This document shows positions 10,002-18,571 of a DNA stretch of 64,000 nt, piece by piece; position 1 is the first letter of the stretch, and each line of letters starts with the position of its first letter. The stretch is from positions 496,001-560,000 of the forward strand of contig CP089456.1 in NCBI GenBank assembly GCA_026636295.1. Direction: 5' to 3'. The notes under the pieces are model-generated. The model had not been told where the DNA came from, ran no database searches, and was given only the letters and a program-made list of their open reading frames with translations. The stretch is from Medakamo hakoo (Eukaryota; Chlorophyta; Trebouxiophyceae; Coccomyxaceae). The position numbers and the translations under genes are program-made.

Positions 10002-10876
10002 TCACGCCGCCTCCAACGGCGCCTCCCCCTCCCGCTGCTCCACCCTCCCACCCGCTCCTACCCGCCCCGCAGGCACAGCGGGCATCACCTCCTCCGACGG
10101 GGCGGCCGGCAGCCCCGCCGCTTCCTCCGCCGCGACCGCCGCCTCCAGTGCGGCCAGCTCTGCTTTGGCCGCGTCTTCTTCCGCGGCCGCGTTGGGCGAC
10201 GCCGCCAACGCGGCGGCGGCCCGTTCTTCGTACTCCCTTGCGGCGGCGGAGTCGGAGGCCAAGCGCTCGATGGCCGCGACGGGCAGGGCGGACTGCAGCG
10301 ATTTCAGGGCGTCGGCGCCGGCGCGCAACGCGCCAAAGACTGCGGCCGACCGCGCGGCGCCGTCGAGCGTCGCGAGCGCGTCTTCCACGCGGGACGCGTA
10401 CGCGTCCACGCCGGCAGCCTGGGCCTCCAGCAAGCGGCGGCGGCGCAGGGCCGCCAACGCAGCAGGCCGGGCTTTAGCGGCGGCGGCGGACCGGGCCAGG
10501 CCGTCCTCCCGGGCGATCAGAGCGTCGAGCTGGGGTTTTGGGGGGTGGATGGGGCGGGCGGGGCGGCGGAGGGAGGTTGGTGCGCGGGAGGGCAGCGCCC
10601 GCGGCGTGCGGCGAAGAGACAAAAACGGCGCCCGCGTTGACTCACCCTCGTCCGCTGGGCCGTCAGCTGGCGGCGCTGGGTCTTCAGCTGGAGCACGGCC
10701 TTGTCCGCGTCCGTGACCTGGCGGGATGGGCTGTTGGATGGATGGAGGGGGGCGAGGTGTATGCTTTTGTGAGCGTCAATGCGCGGCATGGGTTGGGGGC
10801 GCCGCACGCCCTCATGGCGCCCACAACCCACGCACTCTTCGGGTTCGTGTGCATGCTTGCCAAAGACGCCGCCCAT
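10002..10876 (-). CDS. VPS20: ESCRT-III subunit VPS20/CHMP6
   Basis: VPS20/CHMP6 nucleates ESCRT-III filaments on endosomes after recruitment by ESCRT-II. Three exons, 10876-10832, 10717-10646 and 10529-10002, all phase 0, give 214 residues. The N terminus MGGVFGKH carries the expected Gly2 for myristoylation. VTDADKAVLQLKTQRRQL matches the family's VTEQDKAILQLKQQRDKL. Two further helices follow (ALRRRRLLEAQAAGVDAY; AAVFGALRAGADALKSLQ), then an acidic, Ala-rich C-terminal region with a probable MIM-type helix. The first donor is GTGGGT, less typical for this window; a GTGCGTG two bases upstream would break the frame. It shares a 115-bp gap with the DNA glycosylase gene. Confidence 0.85.
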
Positions 10877-10991
10877 ACTGGAAAGAAGGGGGGCGAGGGG
10901 ACGCGCGACGACGTGCGCACACACACACACACACGCGTTTTTGTTTTCGCGCTGTGAACAGCAGGCACCCCCCACTGCGGGAAAAACACGC

Positions 10992-12720
10992 ATGCTCCGC
11001 CCGCTCTCCATCATCCCCGTCGCCCGCCTCCTCCCGCGTCGGCCAGCTTACCAGAGTCTTCAGGTATGTAATATGAGACCAGAGCTTTCAAGGCGATGTA
11101 GTTGCAGTCCCAAGAGATGCCTGGGCCGCGCGCGGCACGCGCGTCTTTGCGGCCGCGCCCGCCCAACCTGGCCGCGGGCGCGTGGCGCACCCTCCCTCCC
11201 GCGCTCCCCCTCACACCACCCCCATCCCAACTCCACACACACCAGATCAGAATGGTCGAGGGACACCAGGTCCACCGCATCAAGGCCGCCCACGCCAAAA
11301 CGCTGAAAGGCAAACGCTTCACCGCGACCTCGCCCAACGGCCGGTTTGCTGACGGCGCCGCCGCCATCAACGCCGCCGGCGGCCTCCTGGCCGACGTGTC
11401 AGCCATCGGCAAGAACCTCTTCTACTGCTTTGGGGCGCAGGCCGCCTCCCCGGTCGTCGTGCGCGTGCACTTTGGCATGTCCGGCCGCCACGCCGCCTTC
11501 CACCCTGATGAAGAGCCGGCCCCGGGCGCGACGACCCGCCTGCGGCTGGAGGCCGCGGACGGGGACGTTGTCACGCACCTCTCAGCCATGACCGTGGAGT
11601 GCGGAGGCGGTGACCTGCTCGCGGGGATGCTGAGTACGCTGGGCCCAGACCCGCTGCGCGAGGACGCGGACGCCGAACGCTTTTGGGCCGCCCTGCAAAA
11701 GTCGCGGCGGAGCGTGGGGTACGAGCTGATGAACCAAGGTGCGCGGGCGGGGGCGGCCTTTTTTTTTTGCTTGGATCCAAGCAAAAAAAAACGGATGGAT
11801 GGATCCAAGGATCCATCCATCCGTGCGGCGCTCCGCAAGCGGCGCTCCCTCCCCTCCTCACACGCCCGGCACACACACACACTCTCTCTGCCCCACACAC
11901 ACCCGTACCCAAAACAGAGTCCATCGCCGGCGTCGGCAACATCTTCCGGGCCGAGATCTGCCATTTCGCGCGCGTGCACCCGGACACGCCCGCGGCGTCC
12001 ATCGACCGCCCCACGTTTGACGCGATCTGGGCGGAGAGCGTGCGCCAGCTGCGCGCGGGCTTCAAGTGCGGGTCCATCCTGACGGTGCCCGACGAAGCCC
12101 GGCCGGCCATGGTGGACAAAGCCGCCCGGCGCGCCGTGTACAACCGCCCGACGTGCGCGACGTGCGGCGGGAAGGTCGTCTCGTGGGACATCAACGCCCG
12201 CACCGCGTACGCGTGCGAAGCGTGCCAGCCGCGCCACGGCAAAGTCGACGACGGCTGCGGTGGCAGCGCGGCCAAAAAGTCCGCGCCACGCCTGTTTGCG
12301 TCCAAGTGCGCGCCGGACGCGTCGTCTCCCGGCCACCTCACCGTGCCGCAGCTGCGCGCTGCGCTGGCGGAGCGGGGCGTCGTGGAGACAAAGGGTTTGG
12401 CGAAAGCCGCGCTGGTCGCGCGGTTGGAGGGCTTGGTCAAGGCCGAGGACGGTGGCGGCGGCGGCGCTGCTCCGCCGGCCACGCCCGCGGCGCCCAAACG
12501 TCGGCGCGGTCCTGCCCCAGGCACGGCCGGGCTCAAGCCGGCCGACGCGGCGGCCGCGGCGGCGGAGAAGGCGCGTGCGGGCGAAGGCCGCAACGTGGAG
12601 CACGTTCCCCAAGACGCCGGGGATGCGACCGTGTGGCTGGGGAAAAAGGAAGCAGCGGCTGGTCCGGTCACGCCGTTGCCGGCCAAGGCAAAGAAGAAGG
12701 CGCGGCGGGCGGCCGCCTGA
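10992..12720 (+). CDS. Fpg/Nei-family DNA glycosylase with NEIL3-like Val nucleophile
   Basis: The family removes oxidised bases and nicks abasic DNA using its N-terminal amine. Exons 10992-11063, 11246-11738 and 11918-12720 give 455 residues. Exon 1 (MLRPLSIIPVARLLPRRPAY) looks like a mitochondrial or plastid presequence. The catalytic domain begins inside exon 2 at MVEGHQVHRI (ATG 11252): Val replaces the Pro of bacterial Fpg/Nei, as in animal NEIL3, and Glu follows. The H2TH region reads SIAGVGNIFRAEICHFARVHP. A zinc finger follows (CATCGG...CEACQ). The C terminus adds a SAP-like helix pair (LTVPQLRAALAERGVVETKG) and a Lys-rich tail; I see no GRF or RanBP zinc finger of NEIL3. Starting at either ATG keeps the frame, so both organellar and nuclear forms are possible. 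Confidence 0.83.
11759..11823. repeat. Two adjacent perfect hairpins inside an intron
   Basis: Within intron 2 of the glycosylase gene (11739-11917), GCTTGGATCCAAGC at 11769-11782 is a perfect palindrome flanked by T10 and A9, giving a 32-base self-complementary block. Directly after it, 11792-11823 has 15-base arms (CGGATGGATGGATCC and its complement) around an AA loop. Both contain GGATCC. Another imperfect GC hairpin (GGCGCTCCGCAAGCGGCGCTCC, read in two parts) follows near 11826. Confidence 0.9.
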
Positions 12721-12798
12721 GGGGTTCTGTGTGTGTGCAACCTAGCAGGTTTCTACATGTTTTCGCCGCGCCATCCCACCTACCCACGGCCCATCACA

Positions 12799-13290
12799 TC
12801 ACTCCACCTCGCCCGCCGGAATGAAGGCACCCACCACATGCCGACCCTCCTGGGACAGCACGTTGAACAGGGCGGCGGCTTGCGGCGTGGGCAGGGCTTC
12901 AACAGCCGTGCCGTCGACCAGGCCGGGCGGCGGCGGGCGGGCGGACGCGCCCGTCCCCAGCACGACCAGCTCTGGGCGGACCAGCGCCGCTGCCGCAAGG
13001 GAGCCCGCGTCCACGTCCGCCCACCGCTGTGGCGTCCAGGCCGCAACCAGGCCGCCCGTGGCGACGAGCAGCGAGCCGTCGGCGCGGGACCCGCCGACCT
13101 CAAAGCCGGACGCGTCGTATGCGTTGATGTGGGTGGAGGTGGAGGGCGACGCGGCCGACGAGTCAGGACTCAGCAGGTCGACGGCGTCGGGGCCTCCAGC
13201 GGGTGCGCCGCCTGGTGGTGGTGACGCAATGGCAGCCAGGCCGCCGCGCCCGCGCAGGCGTGGGGCCAGGACACGGGTGGCGGCCCGCAT
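12799..13290 (-). CDS. NDUFAF3: Mth938-domain protein, NDUFAF3-like
   Basis: NDUFAF3 is a mitochondrial assembly factor of respiratory complex I. This single-exon gene encodes 163 residues. The Mth938 fold is recognisable: INAYDASGFEVGGSRADGSL, a strand ending VAAWTP, PELVVLGTGASARPPPPGL and the signature AAALFNVLSQEGRHVVGAFI close to the C terminus. The N terminus MRAATRVLAPRLRGRGG is Arg-rich without acidic residues, fitting a mitochondrial presequence. The ATG at 13290 has an AACATGCGG context; further in-frame codons upstream are not supported. It is convergent with the glycosylase gene (78 bp) and divergent from secY (168 bp). Confidence 0.8.
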   Translation of the reverse strand: MRAATRVLAPRLRGRGGLAAIASPPPGGAPAGGPDAVDLLSPDSSAASPSTSTHINAYDASGFEVGGSRADGSLLVATGGLVAAWTPQRWADVDAGSLAAAALVRPELVVLGTGASARPPPPGLVDGTAVEALPTPQAAALFNVLSQEGRHVVGAFIPAGEVE

Positions 13291-13458
13291 GTTTGGTGGC
13301 CGGAAAAGAAACGGGAGTGTGTCGATGGCTTCACTCGTAGACACACCCCCATTCGTTTGGGCCCGCGGCCGCCACTGCCGCGCGACGCCCGTCACCACCA
13401 CTGTTCGCACCGCGCACAGACAGCCGCACAGACGTGGGCACACCCGCCCGCCCTAAAA

Positions 13459-15519
13459 ATGCCGGCACCCCTGGTCCTGCGCGCCGGCCTGGCCCCCACA
13501 ACAACAACAACACCACCAGCGGCGCGCCGCCACCCCCCTCCCCATGCTCGCCAGCCTCTCAACCGGCCGGCTGCTGCCCGCCGCACTGTCGCCCGCACGC
13601 CCGCCACCCAGTCACCTGCAGGACAGGGGCGCGATGACGAGCCTGGTGAACCCTCCTCCTCGGGAGCCGTGCGCGTCGCGTCGTTCGTCGCGTACGACAA
13701 GGCGGGCTTGGAGGCAGAGGCGGGGTGGCGAGCGTCGCCGTCGGGCCAGGACCCGGCCCTGCACCTGGTCGACCAGCCGGCGGATGATGGGGTGGCGGCC
13801 GGGCCAGGTACGCTGGCGGGTCGTCTCTGTTCCCTTTTTTCGCATCGCCTCCGTCCATCCTCCTCTCTCACTCCCACCCGCCCTCCCACCCACCCCCATC
13901 CAGCTGCCTCCCTGAAATCCACGCTCCTCCGCGTCGCACCCGCCCTGGGCTCGCCCGAACTCTTGCGCCGCTTCGCCGTGACCCTGGCCGTCATCGTCGC
14001 CTTGCGCTTCGGCCAACTGGCGCTGGTCGCGGGCGTGGACGCGGCGCTGCTCGACGCGACGGCCATGGCCAGCCGCCTCAACGCACAAGGCGTGGGCACG
14101 GCCGCGGCGGGTGTCGTCCAGGGCCTGGGCTCCGCCGCCGCCGCCTCCGCCAGCGTGGCGCCCGACGCCAGCCCCCTGGCCGCCTGGGCCCTGGCCTCCC
14201 TGCTCAGCCTGGGCATCGGCCCGGCCGTCAACGCGTCCTGGACGTTTGCGGCTATCAACTTCCTGTACGTCCCGGGCGTCATCGATTCGCCGGTGCGCCG
14301 GTGGTTGGCGGGCATGCGGGCCGGCGGGCGGGAGGGCGAGGCCGAGTACAACCTGGTCTCCAAGCTGTGCACGGCCGCCTTCGCGGCCGTGGCGGGCTGG
14401 CAGGCGTCCGGCACGCTGTGGGCGTGGGGCGTCGCGCTGCCCGGGCCCAGTGCCAGCCGGTTCCGGGCGCTGACCACGCTCACGCTCGTCGCGGGCGCCC
14501 TGGTCGCCCGCTGGCTGGCGGACGCGGTGGACGACCACGGCCTGGGCGAAGGCGTGTCGCTCATGATCGGCGTGGGCGTCGTCACCAGCTACGCGGGCGC
14601 CGTCCAGCGCCTCGCCGCGGCGCTCGCGGCCGCCGGGTGGAGCGCGGCGCGCACCGCGACCGCCGCGGGCGCTGTCACAGCCGGCTCCATCGCCCTGGTC
14701 GCCGCCGCCATCTGGCTGACCCAGGTCGAAGTCCGCTTGCCGCTGGTCGTGTACCGGCGGCGCCGGGCGGCGGCGTTGAAGGGCGGCGGCGACGGTGGCG
14801 GGCCGTGGGCGGCCTACGCCGCGTGGGGCGCGGCCACGGAGGCCGCCGCGGCCGTGGGCGTCCCGCCGCCGCCGCCGCCTGCGCCCGCGGCAAACGCGAC
14901 ATCCTCGCCCTCTGCCGGCATGCCGCCCCCGCCGCCCGGCGCGACCGTCGTCCTGGGCTCCGCCGACGCGTCGTACCTGCCCCTCCGCCTCGCCCCGTCC
15001 GCGATGGGCCCCCTCCTCATGGGCTCCCTCCTGGCCGCCCTCCTCCCCAACTTCATCGGCTTTGCGGTCAAGCCCGCGGGCGCCGCCCTACGGTCCTGGC
15101 TGGGTCGCCCGGTGGCGGGCCCGCTCACCACGGCGGGCTTCATCGTGCTGGCGGAAGCGCTGGCGACGGCCGGGCGGGACGGCCCGCGCGCCATGGCAGA
15201 ATGGATGGCGGCCGCGGAGGTGGGCGTCCGTGGCGTCCCGCCCGGCGCAGACACGGAAAACCTGCTGGTGGACCGCACACGGGCGACGCGGCTGGCGGGC
15301 GCCGCTGTGCTGGCGGCGCTGTCGTTGGCGGCCGCGGCGTTTGACGCAGGGTGCGTGCGGTGGCTGGGCGCCGCGCCCGGCTCGTCCGCCCTGCTCCTCG
15401 CGGCCGGCTTTGTCTCCTCCGCCCAACGCCAGGTGTCCGCCTTGGTGGCCGCCCCGCGCTTGGAGCGGGCGCTGGCGGAGGAGCGGCGCAACGTGCGGAC
15501 GCTGCTGGGCCGGGCGTGA
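13459..15519 (+). CDS. secY: Plastid SecY translocase subunit
   Basis: SecY is the pore of the Sec translocon, in algae found in thylakoid (SCY1) or envelope (SCY2) membranes. Exons 13459-13807 and 13904-15519 join in phase 1; the 96-bp intron is a multiple of three. The protein has 654 residues. The first ~110 residues are rich in Pro, Ala, Arg and Thr, as in transit peptides. The membrane part begins at ELLRRFAVTLAVIVALRFGQ. SLGIGPAVNASWTFA corresponds to SecY signature 1. GEGVSLMIGVGVV and LTQVEVRLPLVVYRRRR correspond to the conserved TM5 and cytosolic loop 2 region. LPLRLAPSAMGPLL follows a Pro-rich insertion of ~40 residues. The signatures are degenerate, which favours SCY2 over SCY1, but this is an inference. 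Confidence 0.83.
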   Translation: MPAPLVLRAGLAPTTTTTPPAARRHPPPHARQPLNRPAAARRTVARTPATQSPAGQGRDDEPGEPSSSGAVRVASFVAYDKAGLEAEAGWRASPSGQDPALHLVDQPADDGVAAGPGTLAGRLCSLFSHRLRPSSSLTPTRPPTHPHPAASLKSTLLRVAPALGSPELLRRFAVTLAVIVALRFGQLALVAGVDAALLDATAMASRLNAQGVGTAAAGVVQGLGSAAAASASVAPDASPLAAWALASLLSLGIGPAVNASWTFAAINFLYVPGVIDSPVRRWLAGMRAGGREGEAEYNLVSKLCTAAFAAVAGWQASGTLWAWGVALPGPSASRFRALTTLTLVAGALVARWLADAVDDHGLGEGVSLMIGVGVVTSYAGAVQRLAAALAAAGWSAARTATAAGAVTAGSIALVAAAIWLTQVEVRLPLVVYRRRRAAALKGGGDGGGPWAAYAAWGAATEAAAAVGVPPPPPPAPAANATSSPSAGMPPPPPGATVVLGSADASYLPLRLAPSAMGPLLMGSLLAALLPNFIGFAVKPAGAALRSWLGRPVAGPLTTAGFIVLAEALATAGRDGPRAMAEWMAAAEVGVRGVPPGADTENLLVDRTRATRLAGAAVLAALSLAAAAFDAGCVRWLGAAPGSSALLLAAGFVSSAQRQVSALVAAPRLERALAEERRNVRTLLGRA

Positions 15520-15882
15520 AGAGGGGAGGCGGTGTCGAGGGGGGGGTTGTAGATTGTTGCACGCTAGGAAAGACACACAAGTTACACACACAGACACTCT
15601 CTCCCGCGCTCCACGCACACCACAGCACCCCGCCCCACAATCCGTCCCTCGCAGCAATGGCGCTCAAAATGCGAGGGGGTGGTGGAAGGAGAGGACGGGA
15701 AGTGTGCGGGGCGGCGGGCCCCCAAAAACCAAACGCACGCGGAGTGGAAAAAGGACATGAAACCACACGCTCTCGCAAGGAGAGACAACTAAACACACAC
15801 ACACACGCACCCGCCTCGCTAGAGAGGCATCCCACACACGAGAGCGTGCCAACAAAACCATCCCCGTGAAGGCGGCGCGCCA
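15520..15882. other. Convergent 3' gap, no gene seen
   Basis: This 363-bp gap lies between the stop codons of secY and the small minus-strand gene. It contains short (CA)n tracts (15571-15595, 15791-15810) and is less GC-rich than the genes. No conserved reading frame was recognised. It should hold both 3' UTRs. Confidence 0.5.
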
Positions 15883-16400
15883 TCAACGCGGCTGCTGCAC
15901 CCAGTCTGGGTCGGTGACCGACGCGCGCGCGGGCCAAAAGTCGGCCGTCGCGACGGCCGGGCCGCCTTCCACGACGTACACGCCGGGCGCACACGGCTGG
16001 CGGGACGGAGAGGGCTGCGCGTACCGGCGGGCGGCCAGGGCGTCGGCTTCTGTCAGGGAGTGGCGGCGGGCGCCCAGGCCCGTGAGCGGGCCGGCGTGGT
16101 GGTGCGTGACAGCGGCCGAGGTTTTCCGGGACAGGCCAGGGAAGTAGTTGGGGCCACCGCCATGCGCTAGGGCAGGTGTGGAGGTGGAGGCGTGGCGGGC
16201 GTGGGTGGCGGCCAGGCTGCGGTGTTTGTGAGAACGGGAGGAAAAAAAAGGGGTTGAGTGCGGATGGAAGGTGCGGCGGTGGCGGCCGCAGCGAAGGCGC
16301 GAGGGCCCTGGCCGGGGGTGTGGTTCGCCCCGTCGTCCACAGACCGGTTGAGGAGGCTTCCGGTACCGCGTTTTCCACCCCAGTGGAATCTCTGATTCAT
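15883..16400 (-). CDS. Small unidentified protein, probable mitochondrial presequence
   Basis: I model exons 16400-16345 and 16216-15883 (phase 2), giving 129 residues: MNQRFHWGGKRGTGSLLNR joined to LAATHARHASTSTPALAHGG. The donor GTCTGT is weak, so exon 1 is provisional; the acceptor CCGCAG is good. The N-terminal 45 residues are basic and Ser/Thr/His-rich, suggesting organelle import. The rest reads GLGARRHSLTEADALAARRY, then VVEGGPAVATADFWPARASV, ending DPDWVQQPR. Sequence quality in the second exon (varied, non-repetitive residues) argues for a true gene. I do not recognise a family; a small accessory subunit of a mitochondrial complex is possible. Its start faces the TauE-type gene. Confidence 0.5.
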
Positions 16401-16867
16401 GCAGCCATCGTTGCTTTGAAGGAGAGGCGCAGGCGGGGCGTGGACTGGTCGCCGCGCGGCCCCCTCCGTCCGTCAGTGTAAATTCTTTCGGGGTGTGCCA
16501 CGTCATGCGTCCGCCACCGGGCCAGACCCCCTCCCGACACGCCCATTCACCCTCAGGAGGGCAGGTTAATGCACAATAGACTCACCTAGAGCGAAAGAGA
16601 GCGAAAAATTTGTGGCGCATGGTGTCGGTTTTTCTGTGTGGAAGCGGCCGAGCGATGATGAACGCGATAGGCGAGTGAGCGGGCCGTGTCGCAGACGCCG
16701 ACGCCGACGGCTCCTCACTAGAATTTTTTTTCGTTGCGGCCCACTCTCGCACATTTTAGGGCTCTTTGTGCTTTTTGTCTCGACGCGAACGCCGAGACCA
16801 CAGCACCCGCAACGCGTCTGCCTTCACCGATCAATCGGACTGCACCTCTACTAGGCTCTGGGGTGTT
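16401..16867. promoter_or_regulatory. Long divergent promoter region with AT-rich patches
   Basis: This 467-bp gap between divergent starts is the longest of the divergent gaps and clearly richer in A/T than its surroundings, with T8 near 16725, AAATTT near 16607 and a direct repeat GAGCGAAA (16590, 16600). No TATA box at a convincing distance was found. An unrecognised 5' exon is not excluded. Confidence 0.45.
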
Positions 16868-18406
16868 ATGCGGCCTGCGGTCGTGGCGCTCAGCACGGCC
16901 GCGGTGGCGGCCGGCCTGCTGCTCCTCGCGGCGAGCGCGCCGCCGCCGCAACCCAGCACAATCGCACGCGCCTCATTCCACCCGTCTCGTTCCATTCCGG
17001 GCCCGTGCGAAAACCGTGCGGCGGCGGCGGGCGCCGCCACACCGGCGCACGCCGCCGCTGCACGGTTTTCGCACGGGATTTGGCCATTCGCACGCCAAGG
17101 CCATTCGCACGCCATCCTGCCCCTGACCCTGCCCACGGCCGCGACCCTGACGCTCGTCTCCCTCGTGTGCGTCCTGGCCGCCGGGTCCGGGATCGGCGGC
17201 GGCGCAGCCCTCGTCCCCGTCTTCTTGACCGCGGGCGGGTTCAAGGGCGCGCCGTCCCACGCCGTCGCCCTGTCCAACCTGACCATCTTGGGCGCGGCCA
17301 CGTCCGCTTTCTTCGTCAACGTCCGCCGGCTGCGCCCGCGCGCGACGGGCGCCGCCCCCCTGCCGCTCATCGACTGGGACGTCGTCCTGCTGATGGAGCC
17401 CGCCACGATCGTGGGCGCCGTCGCCGGCGCGTTCGTCAACCGCGTCCTGCCGCCCTGGCTGACGCTGTGCGGCTTGGTGGTCGTGCTGGCGTTCGTCACG
17501 CACAACGTGAGCGGCCGCGCCCGGTCCCAGTGGGCCGCGGAAGCCGTGGCGGCGGAGCTCCGGCGCGGAGAGCCTGGACTCACACGCGGCGCCGTGCCAG
17601 ACGGCTTGCGCGCCCGGCTGGTTGTGGAGGAAGACAACGGCGGTCCGTCGGGCGGCGTTGGCGGCGGCCTTGAAGCGCCGGCCAAAGACGACGAGGCCGT
17701 CCCTGAGCTGGGCGGGCTGCCACTGCCACCGTCGCGACCGCCTTCTTCCCGTCCTCCTGCCATTCCAGCCGGTAAGTTTGCAGCCCTCCTCACCCTGTTC
17801 CTCATCGTCGCCGCCTCCGACTTTTTCAAAGCCCGCGTCGTGTGCGGGTCGGCGGCCTACTGGATGGCCGTCCTGGCCGTCATCCCGCCGGCGCTGGCTG
17901 TGACCGCGTACGCGCGGGCAGCCGCTCACCGCCACGCGTCGCCTGAGGACGACCTGGCATGGACGCCGGCGCGGACGCTGCTCTTTCCGGCCGTCTCCGC
18001 GCTGGCAGGCCTGTGCGCGGGCCTCTTTGGCGTCGGCGGCGGCATTCTCAAGGCCCCCCTCCTGCTAGCGCTGGGCGTGGACCCGGCCGTCGCCGCGGCG
18101 ACGTCCATGGCCATGATCCTGTTCACGTCCGCGTCCGCGAGCACGGTCTACCTGGGCTTTGGCACGCCGGCCGACTGGGCGGGCGCCGTCTTCGCCCTGG
18201 GCCTGGTGTCCTCTGCCGTCGGCGTCGTGGGCCTGGCCCGCGCCGTGGACGCCGCTGGCGGGCGGCGGTCGTTGGTGACCGTCGCCATGGCCGCGACGCT
18301 GGGGCTGTCCCTGCTGGCGAGTGGTTGGGAGGCGGGCGCGGTGACGGCGGCGGCCGCGCGGGCGGGCGAGCTGGGCAAGCACGGGTCGGTGTGCCTGCGG
18401 GTGTGA
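16868..18406 (+). CDS. TauE/SafE-family membrane transporter
   Basis: The family exports sulfite, sulfoacetate or related anions; plant and algal members are poorly characterised. A single-exon model gives 512 residues. It opens with a hydrophobic segment (VVALSTAAVAAGLLLLAASA), probably a signal peptide or first span. Two homologous membrane halves follow. The first starts ATLTLVSLVCVLAAGSGIGG and includes GGGAALVPVFLTAGGFK and AVALSNLTILGAATSAFFVN. The second has GLCAGLFGVGGGILKAPLLL and AAATSMAMILFTSASAST. These paired G-GGG-PLL and A-S-TS motifs are the TauE hallmark. A hydrophilic loop of ~100 residues separates the halves. Residues 45-82 are encoded by an inverted repeat and a tandem duplication, so an unrecognised short intron there is possible. 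Confidence 0.82.
   Translation: MRPAVVALSTAAVAAGLLLLAASAPPPQPSTIARASFHPSRSIPGPCENRAAAAGAATPAHAAAARFSHGIWPFARQGHSHAILPLTLPTAATLTLVSLVCVLAAGSGIGGGAALVPVFLTAGGFKGAPSHAVALSNLTILGAATSAFFVNVRRLRPRATGAAPLPLIDWDVVLLMEPATIVGAVAGAFVNRVLPPWLTLCGLVVVLAFVTHNVSGRARSQWAAEAVAAELRRGEPGLTRGAVPDGLRARLVVEEDNGGPSGGVGGGLEAPAKDDEAVPELGGLPLPPSRPPSSRPPAIPAGKFAALLTLFLIVAASDFFKARVVCGSAAYWMAVLAVIPPALAVTAYARAAAHRHASPEDDLAWTPARTLLFPAVSALAGLCAGLFGVGGGILKAPLLLALGVDPAVAAATSMAMILFTSASASTVYLGFGTPADWAGAVFALGLVSSAVGVVGLARAVDAAGGRRSLVTVAMAATLGLSLLASGWEAGAVTAAAARAGELGKHGSVCLRV
17002..17113. repeat. Inverted repeat plus short tandem duplication in the TauE coding region
   Basis: CCCGTGCGAAAACCGTGC at 17002-17019 is repeated in perfect inverse at 17060-17077 around a 40-base GC-rich loop whose inner part also pairs. 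A 16-base direct duplication (GGCCATTCGCACGCCA) follows at about 17082-17114. All lie between the first hydrophobic segment and the first transporter half. Confidence 0.88.
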
Positions 18407-18571
18407 GGCCGACCGCTCTTTTTTTCTGTAGGATTTGGAATTTTTTCTGCGTCACCCTCGTAAGGTTGAGACTCGCCCGGGGGTGGGGTTGGGGTGTGGT
18501 GGGGTGGGGAGTCGGCACAACGCTGTTTCTCGCTCTGGCGCGACGCATTGCGCGGCCCTCGCACGCCCGCC

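Noticed and set aside
11759-11791. T-run palindrome A-run as a transcription terminator
   Set aside because: It lies inside an intron between two firmly linked exons, so it cannot end the transcript in normal expression.
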